Assembly (NCBI GenBank): GCA_038093515.1 | Contig: JBBPSI010000107.1 | Location: 24,491-88,490, forward strand | Source of the DNA: Butyriboletus loyo | Taxonomy: Eukaryota; Basidiomycota; Agaricomycetes; Boletales; Boletaceae | Reading direction: 5' to 3' | DNA length: 64,000 nucleotides | Part shown: in pieces, positions 21,017-32,466 of the stretch | Numbering within the stretch: position 1 is the stretch's first letter | Layout: every line of letters begins with the position of its first letter | Position numbers and translations under genes: made by a program | The notes under the pieces: generated by a model | Told to the model about the DNA's origin: nothing | Databases searched by the model: none | What the model saw: the letters and a program-made list of their open reading frames with translations, nothing else

Positions 21017-23947
21017 TCATCCTTGCTGCAAGGTCGATCCCCCCTCGTCCAAGAAATACGCTCTCACGTCACGCACGATCCGTCGTGCCTGGTCCCTCTC
21101 CGCCTCTACAAGCCGTAATTGCAGCCTCAACTCGTCCTCCGCGACCCTGTCACCGTTCCCATTGCCATTCTCGCCCCCATCACAACCCTCGTCCTCGTCC
21201 TCACCACTCAGACGAGGCACAGCTGGACACTCAAGTTGACCCGCCCCACCACCCCGTACCTGCAACGCCCTCTCCAAGACCTCTACCCTCTCTGCCAACG
21301 CCCTTGCCACGTCAGTCGCCACAGTCGTTTCGTGAAGCAGCGCATCCACGACACGCGCGTCGACATCGGCGCGTCTCGAGTCGTTTTCAACCCGGGCGAT
21401 GCGAACTGGCGGGTCGAGGCGTTGGAGATTAGACGTCTCGAATTGGGACGTTGCTTCTCTTCTTTCACTGTCTCTTTCACTGCTTGCGATTGGACTGGAT
21501 GGGGTGGTCGGGAGAGGAGAGTCCGTAGGATTCTGTTGTGCCTCGGCGAACGCTTCGGAGGTAGCAATGGCGGAGGGGGGAGGTCGCATATTAGCAAGCC
21601 AGAAAAAGGGAATGATTAGAAAATGTGATCATCTTACCCATTGCAAACAAATCCGGCGATACGGGTGTGTTCTTGTGCTCGGGCGAATGGCCATGGTGAT
21701 GATGACGACGCGACCCAGAACCACGACGCCCATGTCCATGTCCATGATGCGCTATAGGCAACGTAAATATATGCATGTGTGTGCATGCGATGTTTTCTCT
21801 GTTAAGTGCGAAGGACGAAACCAAACAGAGCGAAAGATAGCTTACACTCTGTGCGTGCCGAAGGGCGGTGGCTCACTTGCGCATTAGTACGTGGCTCATG
21901 CACATCGAATTCACGCTTTTTTCGTCGTCGACTTCCTTCCGAGATCTCTCCTTCTTCTTCCCCGTCCGATGAAGACTTGCTAGACGACACATCACGGTCT
22001 TCAGGTGACTCTGTCGAGGGCGATGAATATGACGAGGACGAGGACGTAGCATGACGCAGCACATCGCCCAACCTACTCTCTCGCTTCCCCCTGCGCTTCT
22101 CGATTCGCCCCTGGTTCCCCTCACCTGAAACGGCAGACCCTCCAGGGTGTGGTACGGACGGTGGCGACGACGGCGGTGTCATCCCGCACATATCCCCAAA
22201 CAAGGATTCCGAAATCCGATGCCACCGTGTCAATAGCCACATCATCATGCGCTGCGATACCACTTTGACTGACCCCCCCAACAACCGATGTCCAAATATC
22301 CGGGCCACATCCTCGAGTTGCAACCCATTCTCGGGGCACAGCGGGAGTTGGGTAAAGAAAGCACAGAGGTACACGAGGAGGGAGAGGTTCGCCGTGGGAA
22401 TGAAACGGAGGAGAATTTGGGCGGTGGAGACTTGGTCAGTTTCGAGCGCACTGTCGGTGTCATCAAGGTAAAGATCGATGTGTGTCATCCACGCCCCCGG
22501 ACGTGGCAGTTCGCCTCTCGCACGTCGATCTTCTTCCTCTTCTTCCTGTTGGTCCCGACGCGCATCTTCGCGTTTCACGCTGGGTTTGATAGACCAGTGC
22601 CAGAGTGCTGAATAAATATGTGTGCCGAGGAGCGGGCTGGGAAGACCCGAGATAAAGGTTGATAGAAGCGCACAAATGTCTGGCATGGCTTGGCCACGCA
22701 TGTTGAACTGGGCACCGAAATCGGGGCTGTTGTCAAATAAGTCGATGAGCTGGAGGTGGCGATCGCGACTTGGCAATGCACGGAAAAGGCCGCTCTGATA
22801 AATGCCTAGACATTGGATGAGACTAAATGAAATAGAACAAACTTGAACGCGTCACTAGCCAGTCTTGGTCAACTCCTCGATACATGCAACGACGACGACG
22901 GGCAGGTGATGTTGATAATCGCCGATGACGATGGGGGTCGAAGCGTACAATAGCACGTCCTCGAGCGGTGCACCGATCGCGTCTGGAAGATAAATGTCAA
23001 TGCCAGCGCGATGACTGGCGCCAACGAGTACACCTACGAAATGTGGGATCCTTTCCCTGCAATCGCTCGCTTCGTTTCCGGCCCAGCTGCTCTCGGAGTT
23101 GACTATCTTGCTTATGTATCACAGCTACATCTTCAAAACTGACATAGTCCATGGCGCGACGAGCAGAACGGCGCGCGAGTGCGTCCAGCCGTCGATACAT
23201 ATGACTGACTCTGATCTTCGGTACGAGAGGATGAGACGGAGATGCATCTGCACTTCGTGCCGTTCCTGGGTCGTTGAGACGAGAAGATGGCGTATCGACG
23301 TGGATGCCATGCCGACCTAGATCGTCGTGTCGATAAGCGCCGGTGGGGGGCGGTTGTCCACACGCTCTGGCCTGTCTATCTGGCTCGAGGTCAGGGGGCG
23401 GGGTGTGAATAGCGCGGACGTCGGACGCCGAACGCCCCCGAATCCCAGGCACGAAGTGGGGGTTGACACGGGCGGCAAACCCGCTCCGTCTTTGTGTCGT
23501 ATCATCCTGTTCAGCGCGAGGACGCGAGACGATGTGAGAGGAAGGGTGAGTGGGGCTCGATGGATTCCCAGTTTGTGACAGATCAGGAAGGTACTGCTGT
23601 GGGTAGGGGCGGACACGCGGCGCCCACGCATTGTCTACACGCGGGCGTAGTTCGGGCGAGGAGGATGTGTGATGATGGTGGTATGGCGATGGGGTGGTGC
23701 TGGGGAGAATGGGAGGAGGTTGGGGACGCGAGATGTGCGGGTTCGTCATTGGATCGTGTGGTGTAGACATGTACGAAGGAGGTGTAGGACGGAGAATGCT
23801 TCGCGGCGCGCGCGCTGCCTCACTCTGTGGCAGGTACGGACGAATGGATATGTTGGGCGGAGCCCGCGAGTGACTGGGACCACCGCCATAAGAATCGTCC
23901 TGGCGGGAAGGGGGAACAGGGCGAGGGGGAAAAGGAGAGGATGGCAT
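21017..23947 (-). CDS. RhoGAP-domain protein
   Basis: Predicted GTPase-activating protein for Rho-family GTPases. The first exon from the ATG at 23947 (MPSSPFPPRP) is a long Pro/Ser-rich disordered region ending in a helical KIRVSHMYRRLDALARR segment. After an intron near 23050 the RhoGAP fold begins: GAPLEDVLLYAST, LPVVVVACIEEL, then IYQSGLFRALPSRDRHL, where the Arg of GLFR is the expected catalytic arginine finger. STFISGLPSPLLG, LRFIPTANLSLLVYLCAFF and LEDVARIFGHRLLG follow. A Ser-rich acidic linker, a His-rich exon (GHGHGRRGSGSRRHHHHGH) and a C-terminal coiled coil (TDVARALAERVEVLERAL, LRLQLRLVEAERDQARRIV) complete it, with stop at 21017. A longer upstream frame to 24214 has no support. 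It is divergent from the CFEM gene with 391 bp between starts. Confidence 0.8.
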
Positions 23948-24338
23948 CTTTGAATTAGCAGAAGAGAAACGGATGGTAGCAGACGAAAGACGATATGATG
24001 GTGGATCGGAAAAGAAAGTCAAGAGCGTCCTCCCCCTTTTCTGGGCAAAAACAAGTAGGTGTGCCGATAAATTCAGACTGGTCTGATAACATTTAAATTC
24101 CAACTGGGGAGGGGAGGAAGGCGAAGCGACTAGCAACGAATTCTGGCCAGGCTTGGTCTGGGCCTGGGCTGCCTTGTTCCTGGTCCATCCGCATTCGGAT
24201 ACTCTTTTCGACAAGTGTCACGGCAGCGATAACCCCCCCGCTCAACGTCATGTGATTATTCACACGCCCCACCCCTCCTCAAATACCGCGTCTGCCGATC
24301 ATATTGTTTTAGTTCGGACAACACTTTTCCCCCATACC

Positions 24339-24945
24339 ATGTTCTCTAACGCCAAAGCCCTCCTCGTGATTGTCTCGTGTGCACTCGCTGCGCACGCTCA
24401 GTCCTCCACCACGACAACCGCCCCCGCGTCGCAGACTTCCCTCCCTGCCGGTCTTGATACCTGCATCCTCGGTTGCGTGACCCCAGCCGCCGCAAGCGCC
24501 GGTTGTGCGAGCATGTATGTCTCCGAGTTTCCCCGCATCGCGTTTTATTGACACTTTGTTAGCACGGACCTGGCTTGCGTTTGTACCTCGTCCACGTTCC
24601 AAGATGCCGCTGCAGCATGTCTCCTGGCAAATTGTACCGCTGCCGACCAAGCAACTGCAGCACAACTCCAAACCCAAGAGTGTGCTACCCGTAAGTGACA
24701 CCCATCGCTTTCTACATTCTCTTGATCCATTGGCCATCGTTGTAGTGAGCGCTGGGAGCGTCTCTGCCTCCACTGCTGCTTCTACTGCGCAGTCGAGCGG
24801 AACATCTTCCGCCGCCGCGTCCGCGTCTGCAACGACTAGCACCAGCGCTGCCATGGCACTCTCTGCACCTTTCTCGTTCGTGGGCCTCGTTGGTACCCTC
24901 GCTGCCTCTGCGGGGGTGTTGGTGGGCGCGGCTTTCGTCTTGTAA
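24339..24945 (+). CDS. CFEM-domain secreted protein, probably GPI-anchored
   Basis: Exons 24339-24514, 24563-24690 and 24746-24945 give 167 residues in frame. An N-terminal signal peptide (AKALLVIVSCALAAHA) is followed by a CFEM domain with eight cysteines in order (DTCILGC, AGC, LACVC, AACLLANC, ECA). A Ser/Ala/Thr-rich stalk and a hydrophobic C-terminus (FVGLVGTLAASAGVLVGAAF) come next, typical of a GPI-anchor signal. CFEM proteins sit at the fungal cell surface and some bind heme or act in host interaction; the role here is unknown. A decayed copy lies at 27105-28370, and similarity extends past the stop codon (about 24950-25100 to 28385-28610). Confidence 0.88.
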
Positions 24946-25429
24946 CCAACGTAGTATTGTGTGATTTCCGAGCTTGGCGATCACGTTGAGAAAAATGCGG
25001 GGTGTGGTGATTTTGATGTCAAAGTTACCATGATGCATGAGCCCTGTTGAAACGTGTTCTATTTGACATAATAAAAATGCAATATTGCCGTATAACAAAC
25101 CTTTGAATCGCTTCTTGGGTGCGATCAAATAATGGACGGACAACCGATGACGTCTTGTAATCAAATAAGTCCATTGTCGGCTGCACAGCTGTGCGGGGAA
25201 GGAAAAGAATATACTAATATTCGCACGCTGCATACCGTATGCAGCAAGTATTTGGACCACCCGCATATCCGCCGCTTATTCAGTCCTTAGGTGACTTTTT
25301 TTTCATTCTTGATGTGATGACGACCCCACTTGAAGAAGACTCGAGCGATGTGCACCGTGCATCTGCAAAGGCGCTATGTAACGTTATCGCTTGACTACTC
25401 TACCGCAGTCATTTGAGAGTTCTGATTGG

Positions 25430-25900
25430 ACGATCTATAGATGGACTAACCAAACAGAGCCTAGTTTGAGCTTTTGGGTCGGGTACGTTTGTAGATGTGC
25501 GGCGTGGGCGCCATCGATCACACACCCTCGGTCGCAAAGACAGTAATCCGACGTGCGACCATACATGATCGCATAGCACGTCCGACATTCCTGCCAGTGC
25601 GTGTGCAGTGGAAATTCAGGTATCTCCAACGCCGATCGGGTGACGCTAGGCCCCCCAACACATGCCCTCTGGTGTCCTGGGAGATGGAGATGAGTCGAGC
25701 ATATAGATGGCTTACCGTAGGCGACAACTTCAGTCACTTCGGAGTACCGCCCAGTAAAATGCCCTTCGACAAACAAACACGAATCTCGCTTGCAATGCGA
25801 CCCACACCAACATGTGTATTGGCGCCACTGCAAGACAGACAACATCAGTGAAACGGTTATTGGTCGGAACCACTGGTTAGCAGTCTATAGCAGTCTGTAG
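25430..25900 (-). other. Possible Cys-rich coding exons
   Basis: The minus strand reads WRQYTCWCGSHCKRDSC, then TGRYSEVTEVVAYG, then after a consensus intron (GTAAGCC to CCCAG, about 25715-25677) QRACVGGPSVTRSALEIP, QECRTCYAIMYGRTSDYC and LCDRGCVIDGAH. An acceptor (GTCTTGCAG) precedes the first exon. Paired Cys motifs suggest a zinc-binding fragment, but I find no start exon and do not know the family. It could be the end of a gene or a remnant. Confidence 0.35.
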
Positions 25901-26039
25901 CACTCGGCTACGCTCGGTTAGCGCTGGAAACCAGCAACTGTTTTACTGATGAACCTTTGGCTTCGTCCTGTCATTTTCATCTGCACCTTGGATCGGTAGG
26001 AAAAAAAGATGGAGGAAGTCACGGACACATACGTCCTCG

Positions 26040-26660
26040 TCTCCACTTTCTGATCGTGACCATTTTCTGTTTGCGATCGATGTTCAATACGGTTCTGGCC
26101 ACCCAAGAACGGGATGTCGAGGCGAGAACAAGGGGAATATGGTTGTAACTAATGAATACGAAATATCGACACCTGGAGAGGGAGCCGAATCTAGGGACGA
26201 ACAAGATCCCATGGCGTGGAGGCGTAAATTCAAGGAGATGCGGCTATCGGCGTCGGATACACTGGTGCTAATGGCAAAGGTGTGCTCCCAAAGAAGTTAC
26301 GAAGTTACATGGCGACTCGGAACCGACCGAGTTCTCGTTGCAGACCAAGTCGGCGCTTCCACATGTACACGACTCAGCCACATGCTATAGTACGTGTGAT
26401 ACCACCGACCGCTTCAGTACTCCATGGTAACCGTTGCAGCACGCTCTCCCCGCTCTCTCACTCTTCGTCGTACACCAGCTTTCGCACGACGTCCGTACTT
26501 CCAACTCTCCCCGCTCTCACTTCCTGTCATCATGGTTAGCTGTATCCCTTCCCAAGACAGGGCCGAAATTTTAGGCAAGATTGGACGTCATCGACCGTCA
26601 GCTCGAAGACTCCAGGAGACTTGGAACTTAGAACGCCCTCATAGTCCGTCCCGCTTCGGC
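26040..26660 (+). pseudogene. 5' copy of the G-alpha gene (promoter and exon 1)
   Basis: An ATG at 26532 starts a frame (MVSCIPSQDRAE) matching [12 protein letters not shown] of the intact G-alpha gene. The next bases match with indels (GTCATCGACCGTCAGCTCGA is shared with the intact copy). Upstream, 26050-26380 resembles 29357-29700. The N-terminal Gly needed for myristoylation is Val, the frame shifts within 40 codons, and no other exons follow. Confidence 0.8.
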
Positions 26661-27104
26661 CTCTTCCAGTTCCGAGACGCTCTTCATTCCTCATTTCCGC
26701 CCCTGGGTCTGAATCATCGTCGTGCACGCCGTGAGGTGTGGTTGGCCATGAACATCCCGATGTTCCTACCACCGGATATACGTTCCGAATCGCCATCGTT
26801 CGAAACCGACTCTGTGGGACGAACAAAGCCTGGTCAGTAGCCGAGGTATAGCTACCGATTGATCGAGCATTGCCCGAGTGGTATCATACTCCATGGATAG
26901 TCCTTGGAGCAGGTTCTGCACGTCAGCAGATTCTGCATTTCCATGAATTCCATCAGTCACCGATCGTTCGTTCGCGTGCTTGCGTTTCGTGCCACTTCCT
27001 CTCGGTCGCGCGACGCGCGGGCACCTTCAAACAAGACGGAGTCACTATTCGCGAATCGCTTCTCCTGGTCATATGGGTTTCGTTAGTAGGATATATTTTC
27101 GCTC

Positions 27105-28370
27105 ATAACGTTCGCCAACGTCAAAGCCCTTCTCGTCATTGTCTCACGCGCTCTCGTCGCACAGGCTCGGTACTATGGGTCCATTGGGTCCATTTTCTCC
27201 GGGCCACCGATCCCACCCCCTGCCACATCATCGGTTGCGTGGACCCAGCCGCCAGAAACAACGGCTGCACGGGCTGGGTATGATCCGAGTTCTCCTGCAT
27301 CACACGTTATTGACCATTTGTCTGCACCTCGTCCGCGTCCCTAGGCGTGTCACTTGGCAATCTGTTTCGTTGCCGACCAAGCGACCGCGATACGACTCCG
27401 GGACCGAGAGTGTTCTACCCGTCAGTGACGCTCATCGTTTTACACGTTCTGTCAACCAATTGGGCATCGTGGCTCCACAGCTTGGGGGCGCGGTACCATG
27501 GGCCGACCAGTTCACACCACACCCTACCCGCCATCACCATACCCGCCAAGGGTACGGCTGGGCATCGACCCGTTTAACCCTAGTTTGGCCATTACCCGTA
27601 CTTTCGGGAAAAGCTGTGGGTGAAAAAAAATCAAGTCATTAACAACTCCGGGACCGAGAGTGTTCTACCCGTCAGTGACGCTCATCGTTTTACACATTCT
27701 ATCAATCGATTGGGCATCGTGGCTCCACATCTTAGGGGGTGCGCGCGGTACCATAGGCTGGCCAGTTCACACCGCACCCTACCCGCCATCACCATACCCG
27801 CCAAGGGTACGGCTGGGCATCGACCCGTTTAACCCTAGTTTGGGTCATTACCCGTACTTTCGGGAAAAGCCGTGGATGAAAAAAAACCAAGTCATTTCGT
27901 TTATGAGGGGCGCCATTGACAACATCTATTCTGCCATCAGTGCTTTAAGGTTTTTGTGATTTCAGTCCATTCATCGTCGCAATGACAAGCTCGAACTTCA
28001 GTCGCGGGGCACGAAGCTGATTCATACCCAGTCTCGACCGATTTCGTGTCGTGCAAGTTTTATTGCGGAAATAACGATCATCGACGGGCGCAAAACCTTC
28101 TTGGTTCAGGTGGTTGTCACACGAGCTCGTCCACGGTCGCGACAGAGACCGCGTTTTTCGAGAAGAACGACGTTACCTGTTTGTAGCGTTACGGAGTATG
28201 ACCAAAACCGTACTGGTAACCTACTACACCGCTGCTTCGACCACGGCATCGAGCATAGCATCTTCTGCGTCCGCCGCGTCTGCTACGCGCACGAGCGTTT
28301 CTATGGCGCTCTGAGTCGCACCCCATGACAGGGGCATCGGTCGGCGCGGCCTTCGTTTTGTGAATAGTAC
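27105..28370 (+). pseudogene. Decayed copy of the CFEM gene
   Basis: Pieces in the order of the intact gene at 24339: signal-peptide region near 27108-27170 (NVKALLVIVSRALVAQA against NAKALLVIVSCALAAHA), exon-2 region near 27330-27440, and C-terminal Ser/Ala-rich region near 28195-28365, with the 3' flank continuing. Frames are broken, most CFEM cysteines are lost, and a 250-bp tandem duplication expands the second intron region. Confidence 0.82.
27396..27895 (+). repeat. Tandem duplication of about 250 bp, two units
   Basis: Unit 1 starts at 27396 and unit 2 at 27646, both with CTCCGGGACCGAGAGTGTTC. They agree almost throughout and both end in an A-rich run before CAAGTCATT. The unit includes the exon-2/intron-2 boundary of the CFEM remnant. 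Confidence 0.92.
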
Positions 28371-30125
28371 CCACCATACGATCTCCCTATAACTTGAGCT
28401 TGGCGCAAGTACATACACATGTGGCGTACCGATATTTCTGTTTCGAATAGAAAATGGACGATGACTTTCGGAGATGAGCGGTGGCTTCGACGTCGGGAGC
28501 ATTATCATTATCGACCTCTCGAAACGTGAGCGCGTGAGCGCTTGAGCCTTGTTGAGACGTGTTTCATTCTACATTAAAAAAAATTTTGATAACGCCATAC
28601 AATTAACCCCGATATATATGTATGTGTGTTGTACCTTGGCTGCTGCTACGATATCACTCTTAGTGAGCGTCGCGGGTGTGTCGCCGAACGTACGTTTGGT
28701 GGATGGACACATTCACGTCCGATGACCACCCTCCAATTGGGATCACATGGGCCTAGTATTGTCGGCGCTTACACAGCCCTGCGGGCGAGACGTCTTCGCA
28801 CATCCGATGAATACTCGACACATGCGACCCCTTGCATATAATATGGTCGTGAACCGAGCGTAGCACGTTTACCGATCAAGGCATATTCCGAAACCTGTGA
28901 CTTTTTCCAGTCCGTGGATGGTTCTTGAGATGACCGGTAACGTTCCACTTGACCCACCCGAGAAGAAAAAAAAAGGGGTGGACTGGGTCGTGGGTTGCGG
29001 TGTGGGCACCAGCATCATGCCGACGCTATCAAGAGACAGTGAATCACTCGTGGCTATACGGACCGGTATACTTGGTGCACGATGTAAACCCCCAGGTACC
29101 ATCAACGTCGATCGCGTGAGTACGGTAGGCTGGGCAGAACATGCACCGTGCCTTTTGGGTTCTGGGAATGTAGCATCGTCAATTGGTACGCCCTTATCCA
29201 AGGAAACGGAACGTCCTTCGCAGTGGCACTCCGGGACACGTGTCAGTGCACTGACTCTACAGCAAGGCAAGATCCTGTCGAGCGCCAGGGCAGGAGTATT
29301 TCCTTGTCGACTTTAAGGAAGATTGGGGATCACGTACAGAGTCTCCTTTGTTAATTGTGACCATGTCCTCGTTGCGACCGATGTTTAATGCGGTCCTGAC
29401 CACGCAAGAATGAGGTGTAGGTGTCTACAAGGAACGTGCCACCTTTTTTGGACCAGATGACGGACACCGCCATGTCGATCGTCCGTATGTGTCGGGGTTG
29501 GGGTGAGACAAAGCCAACACGACCCGCGTATGGATGGATGTAACGACCGCAGACGGAGACGAAGTAACGACGCTTGGAGAAGGAAGGAAATCTAGATAAG
29601 GTCCCGTCGCAAGGAGGTGACGAGCAACGATAGTAGAGCCGAGAGAGCCAGCAGAGATAAAAATATGAGGATGTCCGAATCTGTGGCGTTGACCAAAGAT
29701 GGGTATATGGATCTCGGACGTGCCGGGTTGCGATGCAGCTCAGCAAAGGCGGACCAAGTTTGACTCGAGGTAAAAGATGAGATGAAGGTCGGTAGATCCA
29801 GGGTATGAAGAAGGCCGACATTCGGCGAACGAGTGGTCGAATGCCAGTCGGACGTGCGAACTTGAATAACGGTAAAGTAGTGAGTATATTAAAATGAGTG
29901 ACGTGTGACGCTGTGACAAGTTCAGTACTCGAGGTGAGAACAAAGCAGCCGCTGCTCATCGTTAGGACATCTCTCTGCCGTTCCCTCACTTCCAGCCCTC
30001 TCTCTCCTCCTCCTCCTCCCCCTCCCCCCTTCCCCCTCCCTCTCTACGCGCTCTTTGTAGCGCACCATAACGACGCTCACCGTTCCTTCGGCTCCACACT
30101 CGCCCCGCTCCCACTTCCTTTCATC
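28371..30125. other. Intergenic between CFEM remnant and G-alpha
   Basis: 28385-28610 resembles the 3' flank of the intact CFEM gene, and 29357-29700 resembles the flank of the G-alpha 5' remnant. A pyrimidine-rich tract (about 30000-30045) precedes the G-alpha start and may be a promoter element. No separate gene is convincing. Confidence 0.5.
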
Positions 30126-31585
30126 ATGGGCAACTGCATCTCTGCCCAAGACAGGGTTGAAAAGGCAAGATCAGATGCCATCGACCGTCAGCTCGAAGAG
30201 GACTCCAGGAAGCTTAGAAAGGAGTGCAAAATATTACTCCTAGGTCAGTCGGTCTCGTCAGGGTTTTAAGCGCCTCTTTCCCACTCCGTCCTCCCTTCCC
30301 TTCTTCCCATCCCGTGCTGACCTAACCTTGCCCTAGGTTCGGGCGAGTCAGGGAAATCGACCATAGTTAAACAGATGAAGATTATCCACCAGAACGGTTT
30401 CACCAACGAAGAACTTATGACTTACCGACCTACCATCTACCGAAACACCCTTGATAGTGCACAAGCCATCGTTCTTGCAATGCGCAAGATTGGTCTCGAC
30501 TGCGTCGATCCAAATAACCGTGTACGTTTCAAATCCACTCCAATCACGCCACTTGACCCTCATATCCACCACCTCAGGTCAACGCTGACCGTATCTTTGA
30601 CTACCGAATTGATCCATCGCCCTCTTTCGTCTTCTCTTCTGAAATCGCCGAAGCCATCTACCAATTGTGGAAAGATCCAATAATCCCAAAGCTTATGGAT
30701 CACAGTTCTGAATTTTACCTCATGGACAATGCTGCTCAGTCAGTATGGTCATCCCACCTTATCCTTACTCGTCCTCACTATCTTGCCCCAGTTTTTTCGA
30801 CGATGCTCCACGCATAGGTTCACTCGGTTACCTGCCAACCGAAAGCGACGTTCTCCGAGCCCGTCTAAAGACAACGGGCATCACCGAAACGAGATTCACA
30901 ATGGGCCAACTTCAGTACGTCTTATCATTTGGCCCCTTTCATCTCCCCTCAGCGCCACACAGAATACATATGTTCGATGTCGGTGGGCAACGCTCAGAAC
31001 GAAAGAAATGGATCCACTGCTTTGAAAGCGTCACGAGCATCATTTTCTGCACAGCCCTAAGTGAGTATGATCAAGTATTGCTGGAGGAGAAAAATCAGGC
31101 AAGTCCCCCATGTAGCATCATCGGTCAGCCCTTAACCTCGCTTTATAGAATCGGATGGATGAATCACTCATACTCTTCGAATCCGTTATCAACTCCCGAT
31201 GGTTTCTGAGAACATCCATAATTCTCTTCCTCAACAAGATCGATGTTTTCAAGATCAAACTACCAAAGGTGCTTTTCCCAACAATAGCAATCCGTTGTTT
31301 CCTCATTCCCCGTCAGGTTCCACTGGAGAGATATTTCCCAGAGTACTCCGGCGGTGCTGATATCAACAAGGCGGCCAAATATATTCTCTGGAGATTTATG
31401 CAAACAAATCGGGCACGCCTATCTGTCTATCCCCAGTAGGTTTGAAATCTTCGTAGCCTCGTCCCTAGCTCACGCCAGTGATCAGTCTAACACAAGCAAC
31501 AGACACGACAAATATTCGTTTAGTATTTGCGGCAGTGAAGGAAACGATTTTACAGAATGCATTAAAAGACTCCGGCATTCTATAG
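30126..31585 (+). CDS. Heterotrimeric G-protein alpha subunit
   Basis: Complete G-alpha gene with eight exons: 30126-30243, 30337-30521, 30578-30738, 30792-30914, 30963-31098, 31149-31268, 31317-31435 and 31486-31585. It acts at the plasma membrane, coupling receptors to effectors. Visible motifs: MGNC (Gly2 myristoylation, Cys palmitoylation), [10 protein letters not shown]-loop, [12 protein letters not shown] switch I with its Arg, [13 protein letters not shown] switch II with catalytic Gln, FLNKIDVF, and [17 protein letters not shown]. The C-terminus is LKDSGIL, lacking Cys at position -4, so no pertussis-toxin-type site. The fifth intron begins with GC (CAG/GCAAGT at 31098/31099). Other borders are GT-AG. 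A 5' remnant lies at 26532. Confidence 0.93.
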
Positions 31586-32466
31586 TTTTAATTCTGTTTT
31601 TTTTTCACTTGTTCCGTTTGCCTATCTTTTCTTTTCCTTTTATTCCCTGCTTCATTGTTCCCGTTGTTTTACAAGTCGTGTTCGCTATCTATTGGTAAGG
31701 CGTCCTTTCGTCCATTGTTATCACCTGTCTCGTTGACACGACTATTCCCTCGTCAGCAGCTTGCATTATCTCTGTGGATATTCTTGCCAATTCCCTAGCA
31801 TGTCTCCATACATAACATATCATCAACCTACTGCTCTCCTGCATATCGCGCCCGCACAACCGCAAGTTTGCGTTATCGGCTAATCGCACACTCGTTTTCT
31901 CTGGCCTTGGACCCTCTTCCTGTCCTTTCCTTCCTTCCTTCCTTCCGTTGGGCGAGTCCGAACGACGCCCGTGACGCAACCTTTCTGCTTTGCATGTTTA
32001 TCATGGACACATTTCTCTGCTTTTTCTTTTCTTTCTTTCTTTCTTTCTTTCTTTTCTATTTCTCACCTTTCATTCATTCACTCCTCCCCCCTCCCCTGGT
32101 CACCTGGTTGTGCTCGGGATGGCACTGGGCTGCGCCACGTCGCTGTTCTCCACATACACAAATTTATTCCACATTCAAGTTGAAAAGGTGTACAGTAGGA
32201 CCCCCCATGTACATTTTTCTTCTGGGGGCGGCGACTAGATATTTGTTTGTTTCAGGACAGGAGAGGGTTGAAATATAGCATGCAAAATATTTTTTTTTGA
32301 GACTGGGGGGAAAATGAATGCCATCATCGTCTATCAGGGGCCGCCGGGCGGATTGATCGGTCGGTCGGTCTGTAATCAGCTTTCGGTGCCACTGCCGGGG
32401 GGGGGCCGATGAGTCGAACATAAAGCACGACAACATCGAGACTCTCGAGCATCCCAAGGGCGTCCA
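31586..32466. other. Intergenic with simple repeats
   Basis: Convergent 3' flanks of the G-alpha and importin genes. (CCTT)n at about 31928-31950 and (TTTC)n at about 32027-32056. No gene recognised, and no further importin exons found here. Confidence 0.6.

Noticed and set aside
21085..21887. Long plus-strand frames over the RhoGAP C-terminal exons
   Set aside because: Shadows of GC-rich coding sequence on the minus strand, where coiled-coil heptads and splice sites fit.
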